Source of the DNA: Hahella sp. HNIBRBA332
GTDB taxonomy: Bacteria; Pseudomonadota; Gammaproteobacteria; Pseudomonadales; Oleiphilaceae
Direction: 5' to 3'
Assembly (NCBI RefSeq): GCF_030719035.1
Contig: NZ_CP132203.1
Location: 3,162,001-3,226,000 of the forward strand
Length of the DNA stretch: 64,000 nucleotides
Shown here: positions 37,105 to 46,142 of the stretch, piece after piece
Position numbering within the stretch: position 1 is the stretch's first letter
Layout: each line of letters begins with the position of its first letter
Made by a program: the position numbers and the translations under genes
Notes under the pieces: generated by a model
Databases searched by the model: none
Seen by the model: the letters and a program-made list of their open reading frames with translations, nothing else
Told to the model about the DNA's origin: nothing

Positions 37105-37847
37105 GACCCCAAACGGGCAAAATGCAAAATAGCGCGCTCGAAATCACCATCCGTCACCGTTCGTCCCGTCAGATTCTTATTCCTGAAGGTCAGGCACAGA
37201 TTCACCGCATAAACCGGCGCTGCAAACTCCTGACGATACATTTCCAGAAACTTACCCTCCCCCCGACTCAAATCCTGCAGCACCCAGGGACTCAGCAACG
37301 CCACATGGTTCAGCAAGGGGAAACGCACCCGCTCATGCAAATGCGTTAACCAGGATGTGCCGATGGTCACATGACGTAACGCCTCGTCATGACGCACCAT
37401 CTGTTTGCAGGAGTATCGGTAGAAATCCAGAAACGGGTTATTGCGACAAAAAACGGCGATTGCGTTGTTAACCCGATGGTACCGGTGAAGCGCACCCTCG
37501 CTCTCGCTGATCCACACTTCCCGACAAAATGCGAAACTCTCCGAATCTGCAACCTTCAAGCGTTCGGGCGAACCGATATAAACATCTATATCCACCCAAA
37601 TGACACGTTCGTATCCGGCCGCCAGCAGCTCCGCCGCACGCTCCAGACGCGCCAGATCCGCCATCAAATGGATTTGCCCGCCTGTGCGCACACGATACCA
37701 ATCAGGCAAACAGTCAAAGAAGCGATCATCGTAAAAGAGATACTCGTAACCCTGGACCTGCGCCCACTGAACCACGCTGCGTCGACATTTTTCCACCCAA
37801 GGCGGAACATCATGGGTGCGGAATGATTGAATAACGACTGTTTTCAA
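37098..37847 (-). CDS. Glycosyltransferase-like protein with DxD motif
   Basis: A 249-residue protein. The layout is that of small DxD sugar transferases: an N-terminal strand VVIQSFRTHDVPPWV, a donor region LMADLARLERAAELLAAGYERVIWVDIDVYI with the metal-binding D-I-D near residue 87, and a later acceptor region. There is no signal peptide. It overlaps the 3' end of the next glycosyltransferase gene by four bases, so the two are one operon. The acceptor is unknown; a lipid, antibiotic or polysaccharide are all possible. Confidence 0.7.
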   Translation of the reverse strand: MKTVVIQSFRTHDVPPWVEKCRRSVVQWAQVQGYEYLFYDDRFFDCLPDWYRVRTGGQIHLMADLARLERAAELLAAGYERVIWVDIDVYIGSPERLKVADSESFAFCREVWISESEGALHRYHRVNNAIAVFCRNNPFLDFYRYSCKQMVRHDEALRHVTIGTSWLTHLHERVRFPLLNHVALLSPWVLQDLSRGEGKFLEMYRQEFAAPVYAVNLCLTFRNKNLTGRTVTDGDFERAILHFARLGSE

Positions 37848-39043
37848 GACTTTCGCCCCCTTTGCGCCAACAAAGCCTCGACCCGCTGCCGAATCAACTC
37901 AGCGCCTCGCTGCTGTTCTGCGTATTTGCTTGCGCTCTCGCGAGCCCGGGATTGAAGAGCCTCTGAGGCAAGCAATCTCTGCAGGCTGCCGATCAATGCA
38001 TCGACATTCTCGCCGTCAACAATCTCGCCGACGCCGCTTTCACTGGCGGTCCGACTGTTGAGAAATTGCTCCTGCTGAGTGGGTAAGCAAGCGATGGGAA
38101 CACCCGCCTTAACGCTTTTCGCCAGCATTCCCATGCCGCCATGGCATATCGATAGGTCCGCCTCACTCAGCGCTTGATCCAAAGCAACGGGATAAGGATA
38201 GATTCTCAAAACGTCACTCTGATACTGCGATATGAGATCCGCAGCAATCCCTGGACAGATAACCAGCGCCGTTTCGCCAAGACCTTGTATCCCGTCCAAT
38301 ACGTTTTCCAGATGCTGATAGAAAGGCTTCAGATAAGCGATCACTTTTTTCCCGGTTTCCTGCGGCCATGCCGCGACTTCCCCTCTGAAATCTCCCGCAA
38401 CCGGACCACAATACAAAGCGTGTTGCCGATGTGCGGCTTGAAAATCGAGCTCCGAATAGCTAGCGATGAATGCCCCGTCAGCCTGAAACAAATCCGACAA
38501 GAACGATAATGGCGACAGCCCCATCGCTTGCACTAAAGGATTCATATTCGCCACTACCTTTGACTCAGCCTCATAAACCTGGCTGTAATCGGCGGTTTCG
38601 GGACGAATATTAGGGTTTGGTTGCCCTGGAGAGAGTTCACTGAATCCTGCGCCCACGGTAAATTTAGGTATGGATAACGACCGCGACGCCAACATGGCTG
38701 TTGGTGCGAAATCAAAAAAAAGTGCGTCAGCTTGTATTAATCGAAACAGCGTCTGCCAGGCGCTAACCAAAGTGGCTAGCCCCTCAACGGATTCGTAGCC
38801 TCTCTTCAATAAAATATCGGCGATGCAACTACTAGGTTTTGCGCTTTTCCCCTTAACCGGCCATAAAGGAGCTTGCAGCACCGTTACTGGGATGTCTGTA
38901 AAAAAAAACGGGACTTTTGAAAGATCTTTCAATATCACCGTCACCTGATGATTATGACTGACAAACTCGCGCGCCAACTCGGAAAGTGTCGCCAAATGGC
39001 CTAATTCTCCACCTAATTCCCAGCAAAATACCAACTTGCTCAT
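37844..39043 (-). CDS. GT1-type glycosyltransferase (UGT/MGT-like)
   Basis: A 399-residue GT-B enzyme. The N-domain begins LVFCWELGGELGHLATLSELAREFVSHNHQVTVI; the C-domain nucleotide-sugar motif is SICHGGMGMLAKSVKAGVPIACLPTQQEQF (about residues 297-326), with the HGG and the PxxxxQ spacing of the UGT/MGT family. Members glycosylate small lipophilic acceptors. It is followed by the DxD glycosyltransferase, overlapping four bases, and diverges from the autotransporter gene. A role in decorating a surface lipid or secondary metabolite is inferred only. Confidence 0.82.
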   Translation of the reverse strand: MSKLVFCWELGGELGHLATLSELAREFVSHNHQVTVILKDLSKVPFFFTDIPVTVLQAPLWPVKGKSAKPSSCIADILLKRGYESVEGLATLVSAWQTLFRLIQADALFFDFAPTAMLASRSLSIPKFTVGAGFSELSPGQPNPNIRPETADYSQVYEAESKVVANMNPLVQAMGLSPLSFLSDLFQADGAFIASYSELDFQAAHRQHALYCGPVAGDFRGEVAAWPQETGKKVIAYLKPFYQHLENVLDGIQGLGETALVICPGIAADLISQYQSDVLRIYPYPVALDQALSEADLSICHGGMGMLAKSVKAGVPIACLPTQQEQFLNSRTASESGVGEIVDGENVDALIGSLQRLLASEALQSRARESASKYAEQQRGAELIRQRVEALLAQRGRKS

Positions 39044-39138
39044 GTTTTATAGTAATTCCCCCAGTTTCAATTTGGCGCCCATTTTACGTACAATGTGCGA
39101 CCCAAAATTCTAACTACATTATTCAGCTAAGGTTAAAC

Positions 39139-40824
39139 ATGCAACGGAACAAATTGCCCCTGTATTTTCTTGCGGGCGCTGCAATGGCGCCCTTGGCGAA
39201 TGCTACGCCCGTAGCTAACGATGACTCCGCCACTACCAAAATGAATGAGAGCGTAGTCATTCACGTACTCGCAAATGATACAACTGATCGCGACGCCCCT
39301 CTTAGATTAGTAAGATTTGATAATCGCGCCTCCCATGGCTCTGTCTCTAGAGATGAAGGCTCCACACTTAGGTATACGCCAGATCCTGGTTTCGTAGGCA
39401 CTGACACTTTTTACTACACTATGGACGATGGTGATTACGACGATTACGGAGATTATGGGGACTACGGCGACGACTGCGACACCCCTACAGTGGTAGACGA
39501 GGAAGAGACCATGCTCTCCAGATGCGTCGATGAGCCTGCTACGCGCCCCCAAGCACGAAATATCGAAAGTACAGCTTTAGTCACTGTTACTGTCACTGGA
39601 CCATCGAGCCTCACAGTGCACACCGAAGGCGAAAACGACCGCCGCGTATCAAGCGTGCTTGATGCAATCTGTAGCACCGCTTCTGTTGAGTCTGAAGGCG
39701 AAGAAGGTAAACTCGCACAGCGCTGTTCGGCTCTATACACACTAGCGGAAGAAGATTCCAGCAAAGTAGACGCCATCATCAATCAACTGGCGCCAGAAGA
39801 AACCCTTTCTCTGTTGCGCGTCGCGTCTGAAACCTCTCAAGCGCACACTAGCCGTATATTCAAACGCATGTCTTCTTTGCGTCAGGATAACGATAATATT
39901 CAAGTAACCGTCAACGGCCGCACCTGGGGCGAGCAGGTCATGACTGGCGGAGCCGCTGGCGACGCCCAGACTTCTCCTTTCGGCGTGTTCCTGAGCTTGC
40001 ACCGCGAATCAGTAGAGCACGACAGAACCGACCGTGAGTCTGCATACGAATATGACAACGACGGATTTACTCTGGGCTCTGATTACCGCGTCAGCCAGAA
40101 CCTGTTAGTCGGCGCTGCGCTGGGATGGGGACAGAACGACCTGTCTTTCTCTGAAAGCGGCGGCGGTGTGGATGCAGACGCCTACAATCTGACCGGTTAC
40201 GGTTCTTACTACATCGGCAATTTCGGTCTGGATATGCAGGTGGGCTACGGTGCAGGCGACTACAACACCAAGCGTCGCATTAACTATACCGAATCCGGTT
40301 CTGAGTTTTCCGCCACAGCAAAAGGCGAAACTGACAGCAAGCAGTTGAATCTCGCGCTGCAAGCTAGCGTTATGTTCAACAGCGGCGCGTTGTCCGTACA
40401 GCCTTTCCTGCGTCTGAACTACTCTAATACGGAAATCGACAGCTTTGACGAAAGCGGCGGCGAAGGTTGGTCTGTGCATGTCGGCGAGCAAAACCTCGAC
40501 CAGATGACAACCAGCGCCGGCTTTGAAGCCACCTATCCCGTCAGCTATAACTGGGGGGTGTTGCAGCCTAGCTTCCAGGCCTCTGCAGTCAGTGAATCCA
40601 GCACCAACTTCGGCCCGGTCAAGTTCCATTTTATTGGCGACTCTGACGCCACCAAGTTTGAGCTGAGTCCAGATGGCGAAGACAGCCTGTACTACATCTT
40701 TAACCTGGGCGCAGTCGCTGTCATGAAAAATGGCGTTTCAGCATTTATCGATTACCAGCAGAACGTCAGCTATGACAATAGCAGCGCCTACCAGATCAAC
40801 ACAGGTCTGCGTTACGAGCTGTAA
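39139..40824 (+). CDS. Autotransporter with Ig-like passenger domain
   Basis: A 561-residue outer-membrane protein starting at MQRNKLPLYF (AAGG upstream). The signal peptide ends near LANA. An Ig-like/VCBS domain, VANDDSATTKMNESVVIHVLANDTTD...TPDPGFVGTDTFYYTMDD, covers about residues 27-100. It is followed by an Asp/Tyr/Gly run (DDYGDYGDYGDD) and a linker with several Cys. The last 270 residues are an autotransporter beta-barrel (repeated YNLTGYGSYYIGNFGLDMQ strands) ending in the aromatic-rich LRYEL. The passenger is short, so the protein is likely displayed, not released. Confidence 0.85.
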   Translation: MQRNKLPLYFLAGAAMAPLANATPVANDDSATTKMNESVVIHVLANDTTDRDAPLRLVRFDNRASHGSVSRDEGSTLRYTPDPGFVGTDTFYYTMDDGDYDDYGDYGDYGDDCDTPTVVDEEETMLSRCVDEPATRPQARNIESTALVTVTVTGPSSLTVHTEGENDRRVSSVLDAICSTASVESEGEEGKLAQRCSALYTLAEEDSSKVDAIINQLAPEETLSLLRVASETSQAHTSRIFKRMSSLRQDNDNIQVTVNGRTWGEQVMTGGAAGDAQTSPFGVFLSLHRESVEHDRTDRESAYEYDNDGFTLGSDYRVSQNLLVGAALGWGQNDLSFSESGGGVDADAYNLTGYGSYYIGNFGLDMQVGYGAGDYNTKRRINYTESGSEFSATAKGETDSKQLNLALQASVMFNSGALSVQPFLRLNYSNTEIDSFDESGGEGWSVHVGEQNLDQMTTSAGFEATYPVSYNWGVLQPSFQASAVSESSTNFGPVKFHFIGDSDATKFELSPDGEDSLYYIFNLGAVAVMKNGVSAFIDYQQNVSYDNSSAYQINTGLRYEL

Positions 40825-40842
40825 TCCTCGTCATCTTGAACG

Positions 40843-40873
40843 AAAAAGGCGGCCTGTACAGGCCGCCTTTTTT
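40843..40873. terminator. Intrinsic terminator, bidirectional
   Basis: AAAAAGGCGGCC and GGCCGCCTTTTT form a twelve-base stem around TGTACA-centred loop, with A and T runs on both sides. It ends the autotransporter gene and the convergent VWA gene. Confidence 0.9.
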
Positions 40874-40887
40874 ATGGCGATTGTATG

Positions 40888-42126
40888 CTATTTGAATTCG
40901 AAAGCTTTTTGCTCGCCTTGTTTACGGATCGCGGAGATCAGCGCTTCATCCACCGTATTAGCGTCTGATTTAGCCGCCTTGCGATTCTCCTCAGCAATAT
41001 AAACCTCTCTCTCGTCGCTCAAGGCTTTAATTTTGTCCTGCAACGCCTTGCGCTCTGTTTTTTTCGTTTCTATATACTCTTCTTTTTCCTTTTTACTCAT
41101 GCTTACCATGGGCTCCGGCAATGCTTCCGGAGCCACTTCCTCCAATGCCACATCCCCGGCTTCGTAGGCGTCCACTAAATCCCAGCTTGAGTTATCGTAG
41201 GCAACGGAAGCTTTGGACTTGGCTCTTTGCGCCAGCAATCCGAGTGAGACATTCTGGCTATTCGCATCCTGCTCGTATTGACGCTTGGACGCAGCCGCGC
41301 CCCCCGCGCCATAGGGCACATAGGTCTCATTCAACTTGGCGTTCAAAGCGGCGATTTCTTTATCTTGAGGCGCCTCAATTTGGGCTATCTTTTGATCCTG
41401 ATCGATGCTCATGTAATTGCCGCCCGCCAGCTGCGCGCCCTGCCTCCAACCGCTTTCGCCGCCTTCGTTATAGGCGCCAGCGAAAATAGTATTGACGGTG
41501 ATATCTTTCTGTTTGGCTTGAGCAATCGCCTCCCTGAAGGAAACCGGGCCTTGCGTGAAAGGTTCGTTGCCTGCGATAAAGATGGCGCGGATATCATTGG
41601 ATGATTGACTCCATTGCAGCTCTTTCACAGAGGCGTTGATCACATAACCACAGAACTCGTCGCCGCCATTGGTAGTGAGAGAAAACAATGCCTCCGACAC
41701 GCGGTCCAGTTCTCTGGTCAGCCCGGTGACCTGGCGAATGTAGCCGTTTTGGGAAGAAAGCCCATCGTTGCCGTATTCGTACACCGCCACTTCCAGTATT
41801 GGCGTGACGCCATTTTTCTTGGCCTTGGAGAACTCATCCACCATCTTCCACAGCTGATTGCGCGTCTGATTGATCAGGCCGTCCATGCTGCTGCTCGTAT
41901 CCAGCAAAATAGCCAATTGAATACGCGGGGCGATTGCCGGTTTGGTTGCTGCCTGCGTAACGGGTTGGGCGTTATCAGACTGGATTTCCGTGCTCCATGC
42001 CCATCCGGAAAAGCCACAGCAGGCAAGCATCGCCGTCGCCAGTAGGGTTTTACGGTATGACGGACGGCCACGATAGCCTACAGAAAGTGTTGATGAGATC
42101 TGATTAGGACGGGATGCATGGTTCAT
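40888..42126 (-). CDS. Exported von Willebrand factor A domain protein
   Basis: A 412-residue protein; AAGGAG lies nine bases before the ATG. A long signal or anchor segment (residues 27-46) is followed by a VWA domain, about residues 70-245. The MIDAS motif is LLDTSSSMDG (D-x-S-x-S), supported by LTTNGGDEF and IFIAGNEPF. The C-terminal third is strongly helical and Lys/Glu-rich (SKKEKEEYIETKKTERKALQDKIKAL), likely a coiled coil. It could bind a protein partner in a metal-dependent way in the periplasm. Confidence 0.85.
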   Translation of the reverse strand: MNHASRPNQISSTLSVGYRGRPSYRKTLLATAMLACCGFSGWAWSTEIQSDNAQPVTQAATKPAIAPRIQLAILLDTSSSMDGLINQTRNQLWKMVDEFSKAKKNGVTPILEVAVYEYGNDGLSSQNGYIRQVTGLTRELDRVSEALFSLTTNGGDEFCGYVINASVKELQWSQSSNDIRAIFIAGNEPFTQGPVSFREAIAQAKQKDITVNTIFAGAYNEGGESGWRQGAQLAGGNYMSIDQDQKIAQIEAPQDKEIAALNAKLNETYVPYGAGGAAASKRQYEQDANSQNVSLGLLAQRAKSKASVAYDNSSWDLVDAYEAGDVALEEVAPEALPEPMVSMSKKEKEEYIETKKTERKALQDKIKALSDEREVYIAEENRKAAKSDANTVDEALISAIRKQGEQKAFEFK

Positions 42127-42225
42127 ATTCGGGCTCCTTCAGGCAATGTTGTTGCGTTGGAGTCAGAATACGATTGCAGGCCGGATGACATCAGACATGA
42201 GTTTGTAAAAAGAACGAGGGAAGTA

Positions 42226-42243
42226 TTTACATAAAATTTACAT
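42226..42243 (-). promoter_or_regulatory. Direct repeat of TTTACAT upstream of the VWA gene
   Basis: TTTACAT occurs at 42226-42232 and 42237-42243, an 11-base period, about 100 bases ahead of the minus-strand VWA start. On the minus strand it reads ATGTAAA twice. Tandem half sites one helical turn apart are typical of OmpR/PhoB-type response regulators; GTAAA halves recall CpxR, but the spacer here is six bases, not five. Confidence 0.35.
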
Positions 42244-42252
42244 CTCTCCGCA

Positions 42253-42275
42253 GCGGCCGCAGTATCCACGGCCGC
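42253..42275. terminator. Hairpin downstream of the MDR oxidoreductase
   Basis: GCGGCCG and CGGCCGC form a perfect seven-base stem around a nine-base loop, 44 bases past the stop at 42320 on the minus strand. There is no T-run, so the terminator role is uncertain. Confidence 0.4.
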
Positions 42276-42319
42276 ATAACAGAGAAATGGAACGATGAGG
42301 GTTATGATTACCGCCGCGA

Positions 42320-43312
42320 TTACAGGCGCACTAACAACTTGCCTTCATTGGCGCCGGTAAACAGCAGATTGATGCCATCTATTGCGCTTTCCAGCCCTTT
42401 CAGTTCGTGAGTGCGATATTTGATTTTTCCCGCCAGCAGATAAGCGCCGACTTTTTGCGACAGCTCGCCGAAGCGATGCATATGATCCGGCATGGTGAAC
42501 CCCTGAATGCTGAGACGCTTCTTCACAATCTGCGTCCAACTCGGCGCTGGCGCAGGCGTCGCAGCGTTGTAATCGGCAATAACGCCACACACCACGATAC
42601 GTCCAAACGCGTTCATATTGGCCATGGCGACATGTTGAATAGGGCCGCCGGTATTTTCGAAATAAATGTCGATACCATTTGGCGCCGCCGCTTTCACCGC
42701 CTGAGCCAGATCTTCCGTCTTGTAATTGATAGCGACGTCGAAGCCTAATTCCTCTACCAGCCAGCGGCATTTTTCTTCCGAACCAGCGACGCCGATGACC
42801 CGCAGCCCTTCAGCCTTGGCGATCTGACCGACCAGAGAGCCCACTGAGCCCGCAGCGCCCGAAACCAGCAACGTTTCACCAGCCTTGGGCTTCGCCACTT
42901 CCATCAAACCGTGGTAGGCGGTTACTCCGGGCAACGCCAGCACGGAGAGTATCGCTTCCGCTGGCAGTTCTTGCGGCATGATGGAAACGCCTTCGCCGCC
43001 GCTGACCAAATATTCCCGCCATCCGAACATGCCCGCCACTTTAGCGCCCACCGGGAATTTGTCGTTTCTGGACTCCACGACTTCCCCGACGCCACTGGAG
43101 CGCATGATGTCGCCCAAACCTACTGGCGGAATATAGCTGTCAGTCGCTGCGCTCATCCATCCGCGCATCGCTGGATCCAGCGACATATGCGACTGCTTAA
43201 CCAGAATTTGCCCAGGTTCCAACGCGGGAATGTCGAGCTCCACCAGCTCGAAACAATCCGGCGTGATGTCGGTTTCAGGTCTCTTCACCAACTTGACTGC
43301 TTTGTAGCTCAT
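42320..43312 (-). CDS. NADP-dependent oxidoreductase, MDR family (PTGR/LTB4DH-like)
   Basis: A 330-residue medium-chain dehydrogenase/reductase without the zinc ligands, of the alkenal/one reductase type. The cofactor site is LLVSGAAGSVGSLVGQIAKAEGLRVIGVAGSEEKC (about residues 145-180). The N-terminal segment MSLDPAMRGWMS is characteristic of the curcumin reductase/leukotriene B4 dehydrogenase group, which reduces alpha,beta-unsaturated carbonyls. AAGGAG precedes the ATG. It is divergent from a LysR regulator that probably controls it. Confidence 0.9.
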   Translation of the reverse strand: MSYKAVKLVKRPETDITPDCFELVELDIPALEPGQILVKQSHMSLDPAMRGWMSAATDSYIPPVGLGDIMRSSGVGEVVESRNDKFPVGAKVAGMFGWREYLVSGGEGVSIMPQELPAEAILSVLALPGVTAYHGLMEVAKPKAGETLLVSGAAGSVGSLVGQIAKAEGLRVIGVAGSEEKCRWLVEELGFDVAINYKTEDLAQAVKAAAPNGIDIYFENTGGPIQHVAMANMNAFGRIVVCGVIADYNAATPAPAPSWTQIVKKRLSIQGFTMPDHMHRFGELSQKVGAYLLAGKIKYRTHELKGLESAIDGINLLFTGANEGKLLVRL

Positions 43313-43402
43313 GTCGCGCTCCTTAATTCAGGTGATTCATCAATCAAAAATTCTTGAGCCAGTTTATTTTTGCCAAATCAAAAGATAAATATGCTAAATT
43401 TC

Positions 43403-43420
43403 AAATAACTTTTGTTATTT
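43403..43420. promoter_or_regulatory. Palindrome in the oxidoreductase/LysR intergenic region
   Basis: AAATAAC and GTTATTT are exact reverse complements around TTTT, centred between the two divergent genes; flanking TGCT and AGCA extend the symmetry. It sits 20 bases before the LysR gene start and is a likely binding site for that LysR protein. Confidence 0.6.
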
Positions 43421-43439
43421 CAGCAAAAATAGACGCAAA

Positions 43440-44342
43440 ATGGATAAACTCAGAGCGCTACGTTTTTTCGATCACGTGGGGAAAACCGGTAGTTTCAGCG
43501 ATACCGCTCGATACTTTGACATCCCCGTATCCAGCGTCACCCGCCAGATTCAGGCATTGGAGGAAGAGCTGGGCGCACGTTTACTACACCGCACCACCCG
43601 GGTGGTGAAGCTCACGGAAATCGGCGAGATCTATCTCCAGCATTGCAGCCAGATATTGCGCAGCCTGGATAACGCAGATGAACTCATCGCCAATTACCGC
43701 AGCACCCCTTCCGGCGTCTTGCGCATCAGCTGCAGCCCCTCTTACGGAGAGAGCCGGATCGTGCCCATTCTGCCTGAGTTCGAGGCGCTTTATCCCGAAA
43801 TCATCATTGATATCGACTTGACGGATAAGGTGGTCGACATCATGCGGGATACCGTGGACATCGCCGTACGCGCCGGCCAGATTCCAGATGAACGGGTGGT
43901 GGCCAAATACATTGATGACAACAACTTCTCCCTGGCCGCCTCCGACGCCTATCTGAGTCGTTACGGAACACCGCGCCAAATAGAGGACTTAAGCGAACAC
44001 AGGGCGATTTTCTTCCGCACTTCCGAGCAAGTGCTTTACTGGCAGGCCAATATCAATGGTCGCTGGCGGCAGGTGGATATACGTCCGGCGCTGATCACCA
44101 GTTCTCCTCGATTACTGCGGCAGTGGGCCAGTGAGGGCAAAGGACTGGCGATGATGCCGAATTGGGCGCTTAGGTCAGGCGCTCTTCCAGCCGGGTTTCA
44201 CATCCTGGAGCTGGATTACCCTCTGCACGTCAGTCGCGCTACGCAACTCGGCATTTATCTTCTATATCAGCGCCCCAAATACGCGGTTCCCAAAGTCAAA
44301 GCGGCGGTGGACTTCCTGGTTTCCAGGCTGGCGCAGGACTAG
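43440..44342 (+). CDS. LysR-family transcriptional regulator
   Basis: A 300-residue regulator. The N-terminal winged helix reads MDKLRALRFFDHVGKTGSFSDTARYFDIPVSSVTRQIQALEEELGARLLHRTTR, a standard LysR DNA-binding domain, followed by a periplasmic-binding-like effector domain (SYGESRIVPILPEFEALYPEI). The helix resembles those of the CrgA/YafC group. It diverges from the MDR oxidoreductase, and a palindrome lies between them. It may respond to a reactive carbonyl, judged by the likely target only. Confidence 0.92.
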   Translation: MDKLRALRFFDHVGKTGSFSDTARYFDIPVSSVTRQIQALEEELGARLLHRTTRVVKLTEIGEIYLQHCSQILRSLDNADELIANYRSTPSGVLRISCSPSYGESRIVPILPEFEALYPEIIIDIDLTDKVVDIMRDTVDIAVRAGQIPDERVVAKYIDDNNFSLAASDAYLSRYGTPRQIEDLSEHRAIFFRTSEQVLYWQANINGRWRQVDIRPALITSSPRLLRQWASEGKGLAMMPNWALRSGALPAGFHILELDYPLHVSRATQLGIYLLYQRPKYAVPKVKAAVDFLVSRLAQD

Positions 44343-44431
44343 GGGAATTCGCGAAATCCGCCCTTGCCTGCAATACTGGATAAAAGATAAACACAGCCGT
44401 CGCCTTTCCTAATCAGAGGTACCCGGTTTTC

Positions 44432-46042
44432 ATGCAGCTCAGAGACAATAATCTCAGCAAGCTCCGCCGCTTCAGTTTCGATGCCCTGGTGATTGGCGGC
44501 GGTGTCAATGGCGCGGTCTCCGCCGCCGCCATGTCCGCACGGGGATTGAAAGTAGCCCTCATAGATCGGGGCGACTTCGCCGGCTTCACCAGTCAGGAAT
44601 CCTCCAACCTGGCCTGGGGCGGCATCAAGTACATGGAAACCTACGAGTTCGGTCTGGTGCGCAAACTCTGTATGTCGCGCAACAAGTTAATGCGCAGCTA
44701 TCCCTCCACGGTGCAGGAAATCCGCTTCTTCACCACGATTAAAAAAGGATTTCGTTATCCGCCCTGGTTTCTCTATCTGGGCGGTGTACTGTATTGGTTT
44801 ATGGGTAACGGATTCACGCGCTTCCCCCACTATCTGACGCCGGAGCGGATCGGTCGTGAAGAGCCAATTGTCAACACGGAGGGCTGCACGGGCGGTTTCG
44901 AATATTCCGACGCGTTTCTGCATGACAACGACGCCCGCTTCGTCTTCAACTTCATTCGTCGCGCCATGGATTACGGTTGTATCGCCGCCAATTACGTGGA
45001 ATCCATCAGCGCGCAATGGGCGGACCGCATCTGGACCATCAATGCCCGGGATAATATCTCCGGGGAAGAATTTCAAATCCGCGCAGGATTGTTGATCAAC
45101 GCCTGCGGTCCCTTCGTCGATGAGCACAATCGACTGACCGGACAGACGACCAAATATCGGCACGCCTTTTCCAAAGGCATACACCTTATTGTCGACCGCA
45201 TTACGGAAAACAAGCGAGTGCTGACATTTTTCGCCGATGACGGTCGTCTGTTTTTCGTCATCCCCATGGGGCCGAAAACCTGCATCGGCACAACGGACAC
45301 GCGTATGGAATCCCCCTATGCGACAGTGACGCCGGAAGACCGCAAGTTTGTGCTGGACAATATCAATGCGCGCCTGCGCCTGCCGCAACCTTTAACGGAA
45401 AGCGATGTGGTGGCCGAACGATGCGGCGTTCGGCCGCTGGCGGTGCAAGGCGACAATGGCGCCAAAACGGATTGGCTGCAGTTGTCGCGCAAACACGTGA
45501 TTGAGGTCAATGCTGAGACCCGCCACATCAGTATCTTCGGTGGCAAGCTCACAGATTGTCTGAATGTGGGAGATGAGATCTGCCAGACCGCCGCCGCGCT
45601 TGGGATGTATCCGCCCTACCCCGATAAAATCTGGTACGGGGAGCCTCCCAACCAAGTGAAAGAGGAGTTCATGCATCAGGCTCGACTCATGGATCTCGAC
45701 AGCCTGACGCCGCCGTCCTCTTCGGAGAAACTGTCTATCCGGTTGTGGCGGCGTTACGCCGCCCACGCCTTTGACCTGTTGGAAACCATTCGCGCAGATC
45801 CCAGGCAAGCGGAGCTACTGATAGAAAACGCAGAGTACCTGCGCTGCGAGATTGAACAGGCGGCGCGCCGGGAAATGGTGACCAGACTGGATGACTTTCT
45901 ACGCCGAAGATCGAAAATATCTTTGGTGGTGCGGCGTGATAAAATAAAAAGCGCCCAAGGTTTGCAGGAAGCCTGCCGGATTCTGTTCGGTGACGAAGCG
46001 GATAAAAAGTGGGCGGAATATTTTAAAGAAACAAGCGCTTAG
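44432..46042 (+). CDS. glpD: FAD-dependent glycerol-3-phosphate dehydrogenase (GlpD-like)
   Basis: A 536-residue flavoprotein of the GlpD/DAO superfamily. The FAD-binding motif is DALVIGGGVNGAVSAAAMSARGLKVALIDRGDFAGFTSQESSNLAWGG, residues about 17-65. The motif GPKTCIGTTDT and GVRPLA are GlpD-like. The C-terminal domain (about 410-535) corresponds to the DAO_C region. It would oxidise sn-glycerol-3-phosphate to dihydroxyacetone phosphate and feed electrons to quinone. It stands 100 bases ahead of an acyltransferase, with no glpFKR near, so it may be a paralogue with an altered substrate. Confidence 0.75.
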   Translation: MQLRDNNLSKLRRFSFDALVIGGGVNGAVSAAAMSARGLKVALIDRGDFAGFTSQESSNLAWGGIKYMETYEFGLVRKLCMSRNKLMRSYPSTVQEIRFFTTIKKGFRYPPWFLYLGGVLYWFMGNGFTRFPHYLTPERIGREEPIVNTEGCTGGFEYSDAFLHDNDARFVFNFIRRAMDYGCIAANYVESISAQWADRIWTINARDNISGEEFQIRAGLLINACGPFVDEHNRLTGQTTKYRHAFSKGIHLIVDRITENKRVLTFFADDGRLFFVIPMGPKTCIGTTDTRMESPYATVTPEDRKFVLDNINARLRLPQPLTESDVVAERCGVRPLAVQGDNGAKTDWLQLSRKHVIEVNAETRHISIFGGKLTDCLNVGDEICQTAAALGMYPPYPDKIWYGEPPNQVKEEFMHQARLMDLDSLTPPSSSEKLSIRLWRRYAAHAFDLLETIRADPRQAELLIENAEYLRCEIEQAARREMVTRLDDFLRRRSKISLVVRRDKIKSAQGLQEACRILFGDEADKKWAEYFKETSA

Positions 46043-46142
46043 CGCTCATTTTCGCAGCGTTTCACATACATTTTGTAATGGACCGACTGTAACATTAATG
46101 AGACACTGGCGCGTCCAATTAGCATGAGCATAAATATAATTC

